DNA of 64,000 nt from the NCBI RefSeq assembly GCF_004339015.1, contig NZ_SMFQ01000002.1, forward strand, positions 245,351 through 309,350, written 5' to 3'. Position numbers and translations under genes: made by a program. Below the pieces are notes generated by a model that saw only the letters and a list, made by a program, of their open reading frames with translations, had not been told where the DNA came from and did not search any database. Origin of the DNA: Cocleimonas flava. Its GTDB lineage: Bacteria; Pseudomonadota; Gammaproteobacteria; Thiotrichales; Thiotrichaceae. This document shows, in pieces, positions 47,453 through 56,641 of the stretch. Every line of letters starts with the position of its first letter. The stretch's first letter is position 1.

Positions 47453-47494
47453 AATATATAATAACGAGAGCATGAAATAATTGATGGAGATCAA
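47453..47494 (-). promoter_or_regulatory. FNR/Anr-type class II promoter of the rhodanese gene
   Basis: Perfect FNR consensus TTGAT-N4-ATCAA at 47481-47494. On the minus strand a -10 box TATATT (47458-47453) lies 22 bp after it. That places the site at about -41.5, the class II activator position. The start of translation is about 37 bp beyond the predicted start of transcription. Confidence 0.75.
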
Positions 47495-47580
47495 GTAACT
47501 AAATTTAATCTAGCTGATCAAATAAGTGAGAATGCAAGCCTTCATATTCAAGCAAAAATCATCTGTGATCAGAGGCAACA

Positions 47581-48468
47581 TTAGAGTTCGAAAGTTTTCT
47601 CTGCTTGGCTAATGGGACAAATGAATGATAACCGAACTGCGCTCAACTGAAGATCTTCAGGCTCTTTGTCATTGCTATTGAGAATGTCAGTATCACTATC
47701 AGATTTAGACGCCGGATTGGTTGCCGATCCATATAATCTGTCTCCGACCACGGGAAATCCCAAACCTGAAAGGTGTTTTCTTATTTGATGTTTTCGTCCT
47801 GTTTCGATATTCACCGCTAATAAAGTTCGGTTAGCGTTTTCATCAAAGGACAAAACCGTGACATGAGAAATTGATTTTTTACCATCCAGCTCATTATCGA
47901 TGGTGATAGAACCATTTTCAGCCATATCTGCAAAGCGTCCTTCAACCAATACCTGATACACCTTGGTAATTTGTCTTTGCTCGAACATACGGCCAAATTG
48001 AGCGGCTACTTTCTTTTTATGCGCGAGAATAATAAGGCCATTGGCGGCACGGTCGAGACGATGAACAACAAATGCGACACGCTCAGGAACCAGTGTCTTT
48101 TCTGCCCAGCGTTGAATCGTGCAGTGATCACCCCATTTGGAACCTTGTGAGAACATTCCAGACGGTTTATTCCAAACGCTGTAATCACCCTCATCACTTA
48201 TCAGTGAGGCTGATTGAGGACTTTGTTGAAGAATAGTTTCATCGTAATAAAAATGCAGCACATTCCCTATCGTTACTCTTTTTTTGGCGCGGCGAAGTCG
48301 TGATACAGGTTGATTTTTTTGCTCTAACCATACACAGCCCTGTTGCATCACAGCCTTGATTTTTTGGCGAGAAAGACCTGATGCATCAGCAAGGTAATCC
48401 ACTGCTGTTTTATCGTCAGTAGTAATCTCAATATGAAATTCTTGTTTTTGATTATCGGTTTGGGTCAT
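47581..48468 (-). CDS. RluA-family pseudouridine synthase
   Basis: 295-aa RNA pseudouridine synthase with an N-terminal S4-like segment (DYLADASGLSRQKIKAVMQQG) and catalytic Asp in VVHRLDRAANGLIILAH. Then TKVYQVLVEG, TGRKHQIRKHLSGLGFPVVGDRLYGS. The HRLDRAANG form differs from the usual HRLDxxTSG. Target RNA cannot be told from sequence; the subgroup is close to RluA/YqcB-type enzymes. Confidence 0.88.
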   Translation of the reverse strand: MTQTDNQKQEFHIEITTDDKTAVDYLADASGLSRQKIKAVMQQGCVWLEQKNQPVSRLRRAKKRVTIGNVLHFYYDETILQQSPQSASLISDEGDYSVWNKPSGMFSQGSKWGDHCTIQRWAEKTLVPERVAFVVHRLDRAANGLIILAHKKKVAAQFGRMFEQRQITKVYQVLVEGRFADMAENGSITIDNELDGKKSISHVTVLSFDENANRTLLAVNIETGRKHQIRKHLSGLGFPVVGDRLYGSATNPASKSDSDTDILNSNDKEPEDLQLSAVRLSFICPISQAEKTFEL

Positions 48469-48545
48469 TTGAGATCTAATCTGTATTTTATGAGTCTTTT
48501 ATTAATCTTTATCTGAAGAGGGTCGCTTTCATAAGCATCATAATA

Positions 48546-48572
48546 CACCCCCCTACTTTGGGGCGTTTTTTT
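48546..48572 (+). repeat. Dispersed repeat copy 13
   Basis: Exact core, 7-nt spacer TGGGGCG, T7; CCCC/GGGG hairpin. It points against both minus-strand neighbours. Confidence 0.88.
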
Positions 48573-48651
48573 ATTGATAACTATTTATTAAAAACCCTTT
48601 TGTTGATTTCACTGTCTAAGCACATCAATTATCGCGACAAATAAGATCGAA

Positions 48652-48963
48652 TTAAAAAGCTTTAATACTCTGACAATTCCAGCAATCAGTAAATTGTGAG
48701 CTATGTTGCTCGCCGCAATTTTCACAAACCCAATTTTCATCTGGATTTGCAGGTTTCAACGCTTCTTGAACGAGCTCTTTTGCCCAGTCTTCTTTTAGGG
48801 AATCTTTTACCCAGAGTTCAGGCCAACATACTGTTAAAGGCACTTCACCCGCGAGCGAAGAAAGACGATCATTTTTTATTACACAGTCTATTCCCGCTGC
48901 ATCCAGTATGTTTTTTAGATGATACAGAAAAACCACATTTTCAGACGTATGTACAAGTTTCAA
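48652..48963 (-). CDS. DUF2007-type small zinc-ribbon protein
   Basis: 103 aa. The N-terminal part (KLVHTSENVVFLYHLKNILDAAGIDCVIKNDRLSSLAGEVP) matches the DUF2007 'putative signal transducing' domain. The C-terminus has two CxxC knuckles (WVCENCGEQ, DCWNCQS) for one zinc ion. Cytoplasmic; partner unknown. Confidence 0.85.
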   Translation of the reverse strand: MKLVHTSENVVFLYHLKNILDAAGIDCVIKNDRLSSLAGEVPLTVCWPELWVKDSLKEDWAKELVQEALKPANPDENWVCENCGEQHSSQFTDCWNCQSIKAF

Positions 48964-49215
48964 ATCATTAACCTTTATAGATGCGTTTTTGTAATCATTT
49001 TAACGCATTGTTTCGGATATTATCGTAGATCTTTCTTATCTCTCTGACGATAAAATCTACGCACTTGATCGCAAAATTTTGTTTATTTAAATTTATTAAT
49101 CTCACATTCAGACAAGCTGGCTTATAGTTTGCACATAAACTATTTAACAGTCACATAAGATAGTTTGATAAATGATAACTCTCATAATACTAACGATAAG
49201 GAGTAAAAATACATA

Positions 49216-49743
49216 ATGGATGGCCAAAGGTATCGCATCGTCGCGATCGGTGATAAATCACCCAAAATGCTATCCGAATTCTGCAATGAGTTATTAGGAT
49301 GCAACTGCGAAATCCAGAGTATTTCATCTCTGAGATTAGGGCACAGTTTTGTTGTCGTGGTTATGGTTGATGCGTATATCGGTGAATCTGAAATTGAAAA
49401 ATGTCTCTTAGGCGTTGTCGAAAACTACGACCTTAAATTAAACATAGATACTTGCACACGCAAGACCTATAAATTTCAAAAATCAGATGTATTTATGCGC
49501 GTTAAAGGAATCAATACAACCGGTATTAAAGAAGCCGTTATTTCAAAACTAACAGCCGGTGGATTGGATATCCACGGATTAGAATCCGATATCTATCGAA
49601 AAGATGAAAAGAATATTTTTGTTATCAATGTTAAGGGTCACGCATCGTCTGAAGGCTTTGATAACTTAACGAAGCTTGCTGCAGAACTGCAGGAAGAAAA
49701 TCTGGAAGTGGCCATTTCAAATGAATGGAAACTACTGATTTAA
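49216..49743 (+). CDS. GcvR-like tandem ACT-domain protein
   Basis: 175 aa with two ACT-like domains (about 5-85 and 92-172; e.g. YRIVAIGDKSPKMLSEFCNELLGCNCEIQSIS and RVKGINTTGIKEAVISKLTAGGLDIHGLESDI). This is the architecture of GcvR, the glycine-cleavage repressor partner, and of related amino-acid sensors. No DNA-binding domain. AAGGAG lies upstream of the ATG. No gcv gene is nearby, so the specific role is open. Confidence 0.75.
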   Translation: MDGQRYRIVAIGDKSPKMLSEFCNELLGCNCEIQSISSLRLGHSFVVVVMVDAYIGESEIEKCLLGVVENYDLKLNIDTCTRKTYKFQKSDVFMRVKGINTTGIKEAVISKLTAGGLDIHGLESDIYRKDEKNIFVINVKGHASSEGFDNLTKLAAELQEENLEVAISNEWKLLI

Positions 49744-49769
49744 GATTTACAGCTCCCCTCCCCCGACGT

Positions 49770-49790
49770 AACGATTTCTAATCGTTATTT
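49770..49790 (+). terminator. Terminator of the ACT-domain gene
   Basis: Hairpin AACGAT-ttcta-ATCGTT followed by ATTTTT, 26 bp after the stop. Confidence 0.65.
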
Positions 49791-49800
49791 TTAGAAAGAT

Positions 49801-49837
49801 AATAACTGCCAGGTTAACCTATTTCCCGGCAGTTATT
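49801..49837. terminator. Bidirectional terminator before yceI
   Basis: Perfect 10-bp inverted repeat AATAACTGCC / GGCAGTTATT with a 17-nt loop between the convergent genes. Confidence 0.75.
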
Positions 49838-49887
49838 ATCAATCTTTAAACGCTTAAAAAAGCGCTTAAAAAATCGAATCAGTAACC

Positions 49888-50472
49888 TTATTTCTTAACG
49901 TCACCCTTCAATCTGATGCCTTCAACAGAAAGAATCATTTCTACATCCGCTGATTTAGGACCTAGATTTTTTTCGATACCAAAATCAGCCATTTTGAAAG
50001 TAGTACGACCTTCAAAACCAGCGCGGTAACCACCCCATGGATCTTCACCTTCGCCGATTTTCTCAACAGCAATTGAAACTGGCTTAGTCACACCGTGAAG
50101 GGTTAAATCACCTTTCAAAGTCTTGCCGTCAAAACTGGTGCTTTCAAACGTCGCTTCTGGAAATTTATCTACATCAAGGAAATCATCACCACGAAGGTGC
50201 TTATCACGCTCTGCATGATTAGTATCCACACTGCTGGTATCAATTTTAACAGACACTTTTGCTTTTTCTGGTTCTGCTGCATCGTAGCTAAACGTGCCAT
50301 CAAAATCATTGAAACGACCGTATAACCAGCTATAACCTAAATGCTGCACTCTGAATTGTACAAACTGATGTGCGCCTTTTTTATCGAATGCATAATCAGC
50401 AGCTTGCCCAGATAGAGTGCCTGCCAGTAAACCCAGTGCTAAAAATGATGTTGCCATTGTTTTTAATTTCAT
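49888..50472 (-). CDS. YceI-family periplasmic lipid-binding protein
   Basis: 194 aa with signal peptide (about 1-24, [10 protein letters not shown]). The YceI lipocalin-like fold binds polyprenyl chains: [62 protein letters not shown] and TFKMADFGI. Co-directional with the cytochrome b561 gene just upstream, the usual pairing of these families, suggesting quinone- or isoprenoid-linked electron transfer. Confidence 0.92.
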   Translation of the reverse strand: MKLKTMATSFLALGLLAGTLSGQAADYAFDKKGAHQFVQFRVQHLGYSWLYGRFNDFDGTFSYDAAEPEKAKVSVKIDTSSVDTNHAERDKHLRGDDFLDVDKFPEATFESTSFDGKTLKGDLTLHGVTKPVSIAVEKIGEGEDPWGGYRAGFEGRTTFKMADFGIEKNLGPKSADVEMILSVEGIRLKGDVKK

Positions 50473-50580
50473 ACTTTCTTCCTTCCTTTCTTTGTAAATA
50501 AATAATGATTAAATTTTCTACTTCTGTCTCTAATAAAACGGAGGTAAATTAATTTGTTGTTTTTAGGTGTGTTTCAATTA

Positions 50581-51135
50581 TTAAGCTTTGAGACCTAACA
50601 TTCTCTTTAACGTTCGATCCTTCATAAAATAATGATGAACCAGTGCGGCGAAGGCATGAACCCCCACTAATATAATAAATGCTAAACCTAAGTATTCATG
50701 TACTGTGCCGGCCAATTCTCCACGATCTTTACTGTCTGCCAACAGTGCAGGCACATTAAATAGACCAAAAACTTCGACCCCCTGACCTTTAGCGGTTGAA
50801 ATTAAATAGCCACTGACCACCAGCACAAATACCATTAAATAGAAAAAGTAATGTGTCAGCGAAGCCAGCATATTCATCATGGTACTTTTGACATCTAGAT
50901 ACCGTGGTTTGGCTTGAACCACATTCCAAAGCAAACGCGCCAACATTAATAGACCAATGATGACGCCAACACTTTTGTGAATATACGGTGCATCCTTATA
51001 CCACTTGTCGTAATAGTCCAAATCGACCATCCAGTCTCCGACAAAATACATAGCGATAAGCGCTATAGCCATGAGCCAGTGAAGAGTGATCGATACCCAA
51101 CCAAAACTTTCTTTGGTATTTGTTATTCCTGCCAT
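50581..51135 (-). CDS. Cytochrome b561 family membrane protein
   Basis: 184 aa, four transmembrane helices, di-heme type (CybB-like). Candidate heme histidines are in ITLHWLMAIALI, YIHKSVGVIIGL, SLTHYFFYLMVF and GVHAFAALVHHYF. It likely oxidises ubiquinol or passes electrons, for example to superoxide or a periplasmic partner. Between pirin (46 bp upstream) and yceI. Confidence 0.92.
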   Translation of the reverse strand: MAGITNTKESFGWVSITLHWLMAIALIAMYFVGDWMVDLDYYDKWYKDAPYIHKSVGVIIGLLMLARLLWNVVQAKPRYLDVKSTMMNMLASLTHYFFYLMVFVLVVSGYLISTAKGQGVEVFGLFNVPALLADSKDRGELAGTVHEYLGLAFIILVGVHAFAALVHHYFMKDRTLKRMLGLKA

Positions 51136-51181
51136 TTATTTAATCGCCTGCTGTTTGTATACGTGTTTGTTTAGTGTTTAT

Positions 51182-52042
51182 TTAAAATCGGTTATTTCTA
51201 AAGTCATCAAACGCTTGCCTGACTTCGTCCTGAGTATTCATTACAAAAGGACCACCTCGCGCGACTTTTTCATTCAACGGTCTGGCTGAAATAACAAGAA
51301 ATCTGGCCGATTCAGTTTTGGCTTTGACCATAATCTTTTCACCTGGTTCTAATATTCCCAATGTTTTTGCAGGCAAAAGCTGTTGCTGCAAACCGACCTC
51401 GATTTCACCGTCGATAACATACACCAGGGTATTATCCTGCGTATCTACTATTTGCTGATAATTATCGTAATTTACTAACGACACATCCATAAATAGCGGA
51501 CTGACATAATCGTTTTTAACCGGGCCTGTCGTACCTTTTTCTGTGGTACCTGCAACAACGCGAATGGTAGTGCCATCTTCCCAGGTTTCCAACGGTACTT
51601 CTGACGCTGTAAACTCCTGATAGGCAGGCGATGTCATTTTATCTTCTGCCGGCAAGTTCACCCAAAGCTGAAAGCCTTGCAGCATGCCGTTCTCCTGCTC
51701 TGGCATTTCTGAATGAACAATACCTTTGCCCGCAGTCATCCATTGCACACCACCAGATTCGATCACACCTTCATTACCGGCGTTATCTTTATGGCGCATT
51801 TTGCCTTCCAGTAAATACGTGACTGTTTCAAAACCACGATGTGGGTGCGGGGGAAATCCGCCGATATAATCATTCGGTTCATCAGAGCCAAAGGCATCCA
51901 GCAGTAAGAATGGATCAACCATATCAAGTTCAGCTGTGCCGACGAGTCTAACCATCGACACACCATCACCATCGGTTGTTTTGAATCCTGCACTAGAACT
52001 TACTAATTCTTTTACAGAATTTTTATTACTCACAATAGTCAT
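51182..52042 (-). CDS. Pirin-family protein
   Basis: Bicupin of 286 aa; bacterial pirins have quercetinase or regulatory roles. Metal-binding His and Glu are visible in FPPHPHRGFETVTYLLEGKMRHKDN and GKGIVHSEMPE. The C-terminal pirin domain has FLVISARPLNEKVARGGPFVMNTQDEVRQAFDDFRNNRF. The start is set at ATG 52042, preceded by TGAGGAATTG; a longer frame begins at 52102 but lacks homology-like content. First gene of a probable pirin-cytochrome b561-yceI unit. Confidence 0.92.
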   Translation of the reverse strand: MTIVSNKNSVKELVSSSAGFKTTDGDGVSMVRLVGTAELDMVDPFLLLDAFGSDEPNDYIGGFPPHPHRGFETVTYLLEGKMRHKDNAGNEGVIESGGVQWMTAGKGIVHSEMPEQENGMLQGFQLWVNLPAEDKMTSPAYQEFTASEVPLETWEDGTTIRVVAGTTEKGTTGPVKNDYVSPLFMDVSLVNYDNYQQIVDTQDNTLVYVIDGEIEVGLQQQLLPAKTLGILEPGEKIMVKAKTESARFLVISARPLNEKVARGGPFVMNTQDEVRQAFDDFRNNRF

Positions 52043-52209
52043 ATTCAATTCCTCAAAATATTCAGTTTTCGACATGCAGTGTTCCAACCACATAAACATC
52101 ATATATATTCATTAAAAAAGAATAAATATCGAATACCGCAAAACATTGTTCACATTATTAGATCAATTGGGGTTTTTATGATTAATCTCTTCGATAATTA
52201 GAACTATGC

Positions 52210-52235
52210 CACCCCCCTACTTATAGCGACTTTTT
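52210..52235 (+). repeat. Dispersed repeat copy 14
   Basis: Exact core, 8-nt spacer ATAGCGAC, T5. Weak hairpin only. Divergent gap between pirin and tpm genes, upstream of the SoxR-like promoter. Confidence 0.85.
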
Positions 52236-52330
52236 AAAATGCTTATTGCATGCTTATTTATTGTTATCCAATTATCGCTTACCCATTTATCACTTATCCA
52301 TTTATCGCTCAGCTGGTAATGAAAAAAGTC

Positions 52331-52361
52331 TTGACCTCAAGTTAACTTGAGCTTGTATCAT
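52331..52361 (+). promoter_or_regulatory. SoxR-type (MerR family) promoter of the methyltransferase gene
   Basis: -35 TTGACC and -10 TATCAT are separated by 19 bp, the long spacer typical of MerR-family activators. The perfect palindrome CTCAAGTTAACTTGAG (52336-52351) fills the spacer and matches the SoxR box centre. It lies about 68 bp before the start codon. Confidence 0.8.
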
Positions 52362-52428
52362 AATCATATAAACACCAGATTAATCCAATAAAAGCGATGA
52401 CAGCGTCATCTAACTGAAGGAGTTTCAA

Positions 52429-53076
52429 ATGGAAGCAGATTTTTGGCACGAAAGATGGAGTAAGAACGAAATTGGATTTCATGAGAATGAAGTAAATCCA
52501 CTCTTAGTGAAACACATCAAGGATTTGAATCTACCAGAAGGCAGTCGTATTTTTTTGCCATTGTGCGGAAAAACCAGAGACATCGCCTGGTTACACAGCA
52601 AAGGATACAAAGTAGTTGGCATCGAACTAAGCGAGCATGCCGTCAAACAACTGTTCACAGAATTATTAGGCGATGAAAAACTGCAACCTGAAGTGACACA
52701 AATAGATCAGCACACGTTATATACGTTTGAAAATATCGAAGTATACGTCGGTGACTTTTTCAAGTTAAGCAAACAGCAACTGGGAAAAATTGATGCTGTT
52801 TACGATCGCGCCTCTCTGGTTGCACTGCCCGACACTATGCGCACGCAATATGCTCAGCATCTATTAGAAATCACCCAAGGCGTGCCACAACTCTTGATTA
52901 CCCTTGAATATGATCAAAGCGTGATTAAAGGTCCTCCGTTTTCCATCTCTGATGCGATGATTAAAAACTATTACCAGAATGATTTTAATATCACTGAATT
53001 AGAAAGGATCTCAGAGAAACTGAAAGGAAAAGTCGACGCCGACAATGTGGTTTGGCAATTGCTTCCTAAAAGATAA
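52429..53076 (+). CDS. tpm: Thiopurine S-methyltransferase-like protein
   Basis: 215-aa SAM-dependent methyltransferase of the TPMT family. Bacterial members methylate thiols and can volatilise selenium or tellurium compounds. Diagnostic start DFWHERWSKNEIGFHENEVNPLL, SAM motif IFLPLCGKTRDIAWLHSKGYKVVGIELSE, and VYDRASLVALP. A Shine-Dalgarno AAGGAG lies 7 nt before the ATG. It is a single gene with the SoxR-type promoter upstream and a terminator after, which suggests induction by redox-active compounds. Confidence 0.93.
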   Translation: MEADFWHERWSKNEIGFHENEVNPLLVKHIKDLNLPEGSRIFLPLCGKTRDIAWLHSKGYKVVGIELSEHAVKQLFTELLGDEKLQPEVTQIDQHTLYTFENIEVYVGDFFKLSKQQLGKIDAVYDRASLVALPDTMRTQYAQHLLEITQGVPQLLITLEYDQSVIKGPPFSISDAMIKNYYQNDFNITELERISEKLKGKVDADNVVWQLLPKR

Positions 53077-53115
53077 CGATTGTAGAAACATTGTAGATAC
53101 TATCGTTATTTCAGA

Positions 53116-53148
53116 AAAGCCCGGCATAGATTTGCCGGGCTTTTTGTT
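53116..53148 (+). terminator. Terminator of tpm
   Basis: Hairpin AAAGCCCGGCA / TGCCGGGCTTT followed by TT, 40 bp after the stop. Confidence 0.93.
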
Positions 53149-53222
53149 AATCATCTCAGCTAAAACTTAGCGTAAAGCCATCACGACCAATATTTCATTG
53201 CTTATAAACAACGTATCTATTT

Positions 53223-54356
53223 TTAAGGATTTTTCTTCTCATAAAAAACTTTCTGTTCTTCGTAGATCGGCTCCTTATTTAGCTGATAAAAACCCAAGCC
53301 TCCGTTACGTATTTCGAATTCTTTTATAGCCCCAACCTCAAACTGCGCCCAATATTCTGAGGATGCCAAATCAAACTTTAGTGTTGGAACTTGTTCATCA
53401 CTGGGAAGATTTTTCCGTTGTGGCTGCCACATCACGGTATCTGCCTTGGTATAAGAAAACCGTTGCAATCCTTCTGTATCAGACCATTCATTGACTCTTA
53501 GCAATAAGGGATACATCACTGCCGCGGTTGAAAGCCCCATGAACACAGCAAAGATCACTTTTTCAGCCAGCGTGAACTTTGTTTTACTTAGCAGTAGATA
53601 ACTCAAAATCACAGCTATGACACCAGCTACTATCATGTATAGATAAGGAGGAGCACCAGCGTAAAACTCAGATAAGGTAAAATAAACCTCTGTGATGAAA
53701 TAAAATAAAGCGAAGAAAACAAAGCCTGCCATCGCTATGGAAACCGGACTCGAATTGATATCAGTTCCGAGCGAATTCTCCGTTAAACCGGATTGATATT
53801 TACCATCAGCAGATCTTTTTACTTTTAACAAACCCTTAGCTTCAAATACCTTAACTAAGGCGCTTTCTTCGTACATATCCGCAATATCATGACCGAATTT
53901 GAATAACGGCTTTTTGACTTGCTGTGTGGGATCTACCCATTGCGAAGGTAACACTTTGATTGTTTTATTTAGTAACTTTACATTCAATGGCAGTAGTATC
54001 GTATTTTTTGCGATGACCGATTGCACTGGCTCTACAACCTGAATTTCTGTCCATGAGATTCGCCAATCTGGATGAAAACGTTTCAACATATCAGGCAAAC
54101 CGCTTTGATGTGATAAACCAAACTCGTCAATTTCGAGCGTTGATTTATTCATAAACTGTTGATGAAAATAAAAGAATATCGACCAAATGACAGGGATGTA
54201 GACGAATGAATGGGTAAAGAAGTCATCCGTTTTTATGAAAGTGTAAAGAACGCCAAGTGATACAAAGGTAGATAAAATAAGAAACAGTTGAAGCCAGAAT
54301 TGCCAGCCCTGAAAAGCCTGAAATCCGCGACGCCTTAAGATAAGTAGATTATTCAT
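53223..54356 (-). CDS. Membrane protein of unknown function (377 aa)
   Basis: Two helices near the N-terminus (about 17-38 and 45-63), a cytosolic-like block of about 140 residues with a basic WRISWTEIQVVEPVQ segment resembling PH-like membrane-protein domains, then three helices (about 207-225, 238-258, 264-285) and a C-terminal domain rich in aromatic residues. I recognise no family. Single gene divergent from the acyltransferase gene. Confidence 0.75.
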   Translation of the reverse strand: MNNLLILRRRGFQAFQGWQFWLQLFLILSTFVSLGVLYTFIKTDDFFTHSFVYIPVIWSIFFYFHQQFMNKSTLEIDEFGLSHQSGLPDMLKRFHPDWRISWTEIQVVEPVQSVIAKNTILLPLNVKLLNKTIKVLPSQWVDPTQQVKKPLFKFGHDIADMYEESALVKVFEAKGLLKVKRSADGKYQSGLTENSLGTDINSSPVSIAMAGFVFFALFYFITEVYFTLSEFYAGAPPYLYMIVAGVIAVILSYLLLSKTKFTLAEKVIFAVFMGLSTAAVMYPLLLRVNEWSDTEGLQRFSYTKADTVMWQPQRKNLPSDEQVPTLKFDLASSEYWAQFEVGAIKEFEIRNGGLGFYQLNKEPIYEEQKVFYEKKNP

Positions 54357-54721
54357 TCTATCATTTTTATTTTTAATGATGCCTAAGCTTATATCAACTT
54401 ATTTGTCTGATCACTCATAAGCCGATAATAGGAGTTCTCATTTAATCTTGTTTTATTGGCACCCCCCAACTTACAGGCACTTTTTTTACATAAAGTCGTC
54501 ACTTACAAATCTCCAGATTCGAACTGACAAAGTCGCGTTATCCCTTGTCTTTCTCCCAAGCTTTGACCAAATGACAATTTTCACAGATCAACGCAAAAAA
54601 TTTACAAAAATTGACAATAAGTTACATTTTTGTTCCCAAGTTGAGGCGTATCATATTTTCAACGACGTGCATCTATTGTGCTTTCGTCGTTAAAACCTCC
54701 GTCACCACACGTATTAAAACC
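54357..54721. other. Divergent gap upstream of the acyltransferase gene
   Basis: Contains repeat copy 15 and AT-rich promoter sequence. An in-frame extension of the acyltransferase gene reaches back to 54611 but looks non-coding. Confidence 0.5.
54460..54487 (+). repeat. Dispersed repeat copy 15 (variant)
   Basis: Core CACCCCCCAACTT (one change), 8-nt spacer ACAGGCAC, T7. Divergent gap. Confidence 0.8.
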
Positions 54722-55834
54722 ATGAAATGGCACACTCTCAGTTCTAATGAAACGTTGATAATGAAGGGTATCGCGATCCTTATGATAGCGATGCATAACT
54801 TTATGCACTTGTTTCCTTTTCCCAAAGAAAACGAATTTGATTTTTCATTCGAGCGCACGTCCAGTATGTTGAATTTGTTATGGACAGAGCCTGAAAACAG
54901 CATACGCGTGTTGGCATCATTCTTCGGTCATTTTGGGGTTGAGGTTTTTGTCTTGCTCAGCGCTTATGGATTAACCAAAAAATACCTAAAACACCCACTG
55001 ATCTACTGGCAGTTTATTGGCGAACGAATCTTCAAAATATTCCCTGCTTTTATTATCGCCATTGTTATCTGGTTGGCTCTGGAAGGTTTTTACTCGCATG
55101 GAATTTTCGGCCCTTTTAAAATGCTCTCGATGCATTATCAAGAGATTCTGTTAAAGCTCACATTACTGTCGAATTTCATTCCCGATAAAGCACTGGAACC
55201 GATTGGCCCATGGTGGTTCATCCCTTTTATATTTCAGTTTTACTTTGTCTTTCCATTTTTATTAAAACTTCATGAACGCTGGCAAGAGACAGGACTAATT
55301 GCGCTTTCAGCATTTTGTCTGGTGTTTACCGACACCGTTGAAGGGCATCTATACGGTGTTAACTTGTACTACACAATCGTGCCCTATATACCGGTATTCG
55401 CGCTGGGTCTCTGTCTGGCTAAAAAAGACACATTGATCAGCGAAATACACATTCCAAAATCATTTGTCGCTCTCGCTTTGGTCATTTTTATACTGGGAAA
55501 TATCTATCAGCACTTATGGGTGTTGAGTAATATTAGTTTTATCCTGCTATTTCTGGTGTTGATGAATATTGTCATCCCTAAAATAAAAGGGAGTCTCCAC
55601 CGCCTGTTAATTTTCACCGGCCAGATTTCTATGGGACTGTTTCTCGTCAACGGCTTTTTACGCTTTCCCATGGTGCGATGGGCAATTGAAAAGGATAACT
55701 GGTTGTATACCTTAGTCTTATGTTTTGTATTCCTCGCAATATCTTACATCATGGCAGTCGTAGTTATTCGTTTAGAACGCTTACTGACCTCTACATTAAA
55801 AGCAAACCAATATAAACAAAAGCACAGTATATAA
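54722..55834 (+). CDS. Acyltransferase-3 family membrane protein
   Basis: 370 aa with about ten transmembrane helices. The N-terminal ETLIMKGIAILMIAMHNFMHLF carries the family's conserved His, and GVEVFVLLSAYGLTKKYLK and ERIFKIFPAFIIAI follow. Members O-acylate sugars, lipids or peptidoglycan precursors. The start is placed at ATG 54722 where homology-like sequence begins. Substrate unknown; no sugar cluster is adjacent. Confidence 0.85.
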   Translation: MKWHTLSSNETLIMKGIAILMIAMHNFMHLFPFPKENEFDFSFERTSSMLNLLWTEPENSIRVLASFFGHFGVEVFVLLSAYGLTKKYLKHPLIYWQFIGERIFKIFPAFIIAIVIWLALEGFYSHGIFGPFKMLSMHYQEILLKLTLLSNFIPDKALEPIGPWWFIPFIFQFYFVFPFLLKLHERWQETGLIALSAFCLVFTDTVEGHLYGVNLYYTIVPYIPVFALGLCLAKKDTLISEIHIPKSFVALALVIFILGNIYQHLWVLSNISFILLFLVLMNIVIPKIKGSLHRLLIFTGQISMGLFLVNGFLRFPMVRWAIEKDNWLYTLVLCFVFLAISYIMAVVVIRLERLLTSTLKANQYKQKHSI

Positions 55835-55839
55835 ATTGC

Positions 55840-55866
55840 CACCCCCCTACTTTGGGGGCTTTTTTT
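55840..55866 (+). repeat. Dispersed repeat copy 16
   Basis: Exact core, 7-nt spacer TGGGGGC, T7; CCCCC/GGGGG hairpin. It starts 6 bp after the acyltransferase stop and has terminator form. Confidence 0.88.
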
Positions 55867-56020
55867 ATTAACGTATATTTGAGAATTCTTTTTAACTTGT
55901 ACACTCAGGGTTATAGTTAAACGCACTCTGTTTAAAACCATTTCATTCTGAAACAGTCTGTGTTTTTATTAAGCCTATTAAACATAATTATTTTAAATAA
56001 ACACTTTAGAGAAAAATGTG

Positions 56021-56518
56021 ATGAACGCACCAACAAAACAAAAACAAGTGATTGGATTGATCGGCTGGATACTTTTATCCTTTGCTGCCTCAGCCGCTGG
56101 CGCGATAGCATCGATACAGGCCAAAACATTCTACGGAAAACTCACCCAACCCGAATGGGCGCCACCAGGCTGGTTGTTTGGCCCCGTCTGGAGCGCACTA
56201 TTCCTGATGATGGCAATTGCCGCGTGGCTAGTCTGGCGCGATGGTAGTTTTAGTAAACACCGGGGCGCACTCACCTTATTTATTTTACAGTTGATACCCA
56301 ATGTACTCTGGAGTTGGTTATTCTTCGCCTGGAATCGCGGCGCAATGGCTTTCGCTGACATCATATTGTTGTGGATAATGATTGCCGCTACCGTCATCAG
56401 CTTCTGGAGAATCAATCGTATCGCGGGAGCATTGTTGATGCCGTATTTACTCTGGGTAAGTTTCGCGGCATTTCTTAACTATTCGGTTTGGCAGTTGAAT
56501 CCGGCCATATTAGGCTAG
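56021..56518 (+). CDS. tspO: TspO/MBR family protein
   Basis: 165-aa five-helix membrane protein that binds porphyrins and can act in oxidative-stress or tetrapyrrole responses. Typical motifs: WYGKLTQPEWAPPGWLFGPVWSALF-like segment (FYGKLTQPEWAPPGWLFGPVW), LIPNVLWSWLFFAWNRGAMAFADI and PYLLWVSFAAFLNYSVWQLN. Start at ATG 56021, or GTG 56018 just before it. Single gene. Confidence 0.93.
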   Translation: MNAPTKQKQVIGLIGWILLSFAASAAGAIASIQAKTFYGKLTQPEWAPPGWLFGPVWSALFLMMAIAAWLVWRDGSFSKHRGALTLFILQLIPNVLWSWLFFAWNRGAMAFADIILLWIMIAATVISFWRINRIAGALLMPYLLWVSFAAFLNYSVWQLNPAILG

Positions 56519-56641
56519 CTTGTCACAAGCGTTTAATTTTAATAAAAAGAAGGAATACCACCTCTTATCGAAAAAAACATAAAACACCGACATCTCTGCT
56601 AGTATTAACAAGATAAATAGTTTGCACATAAAATAAAAATA

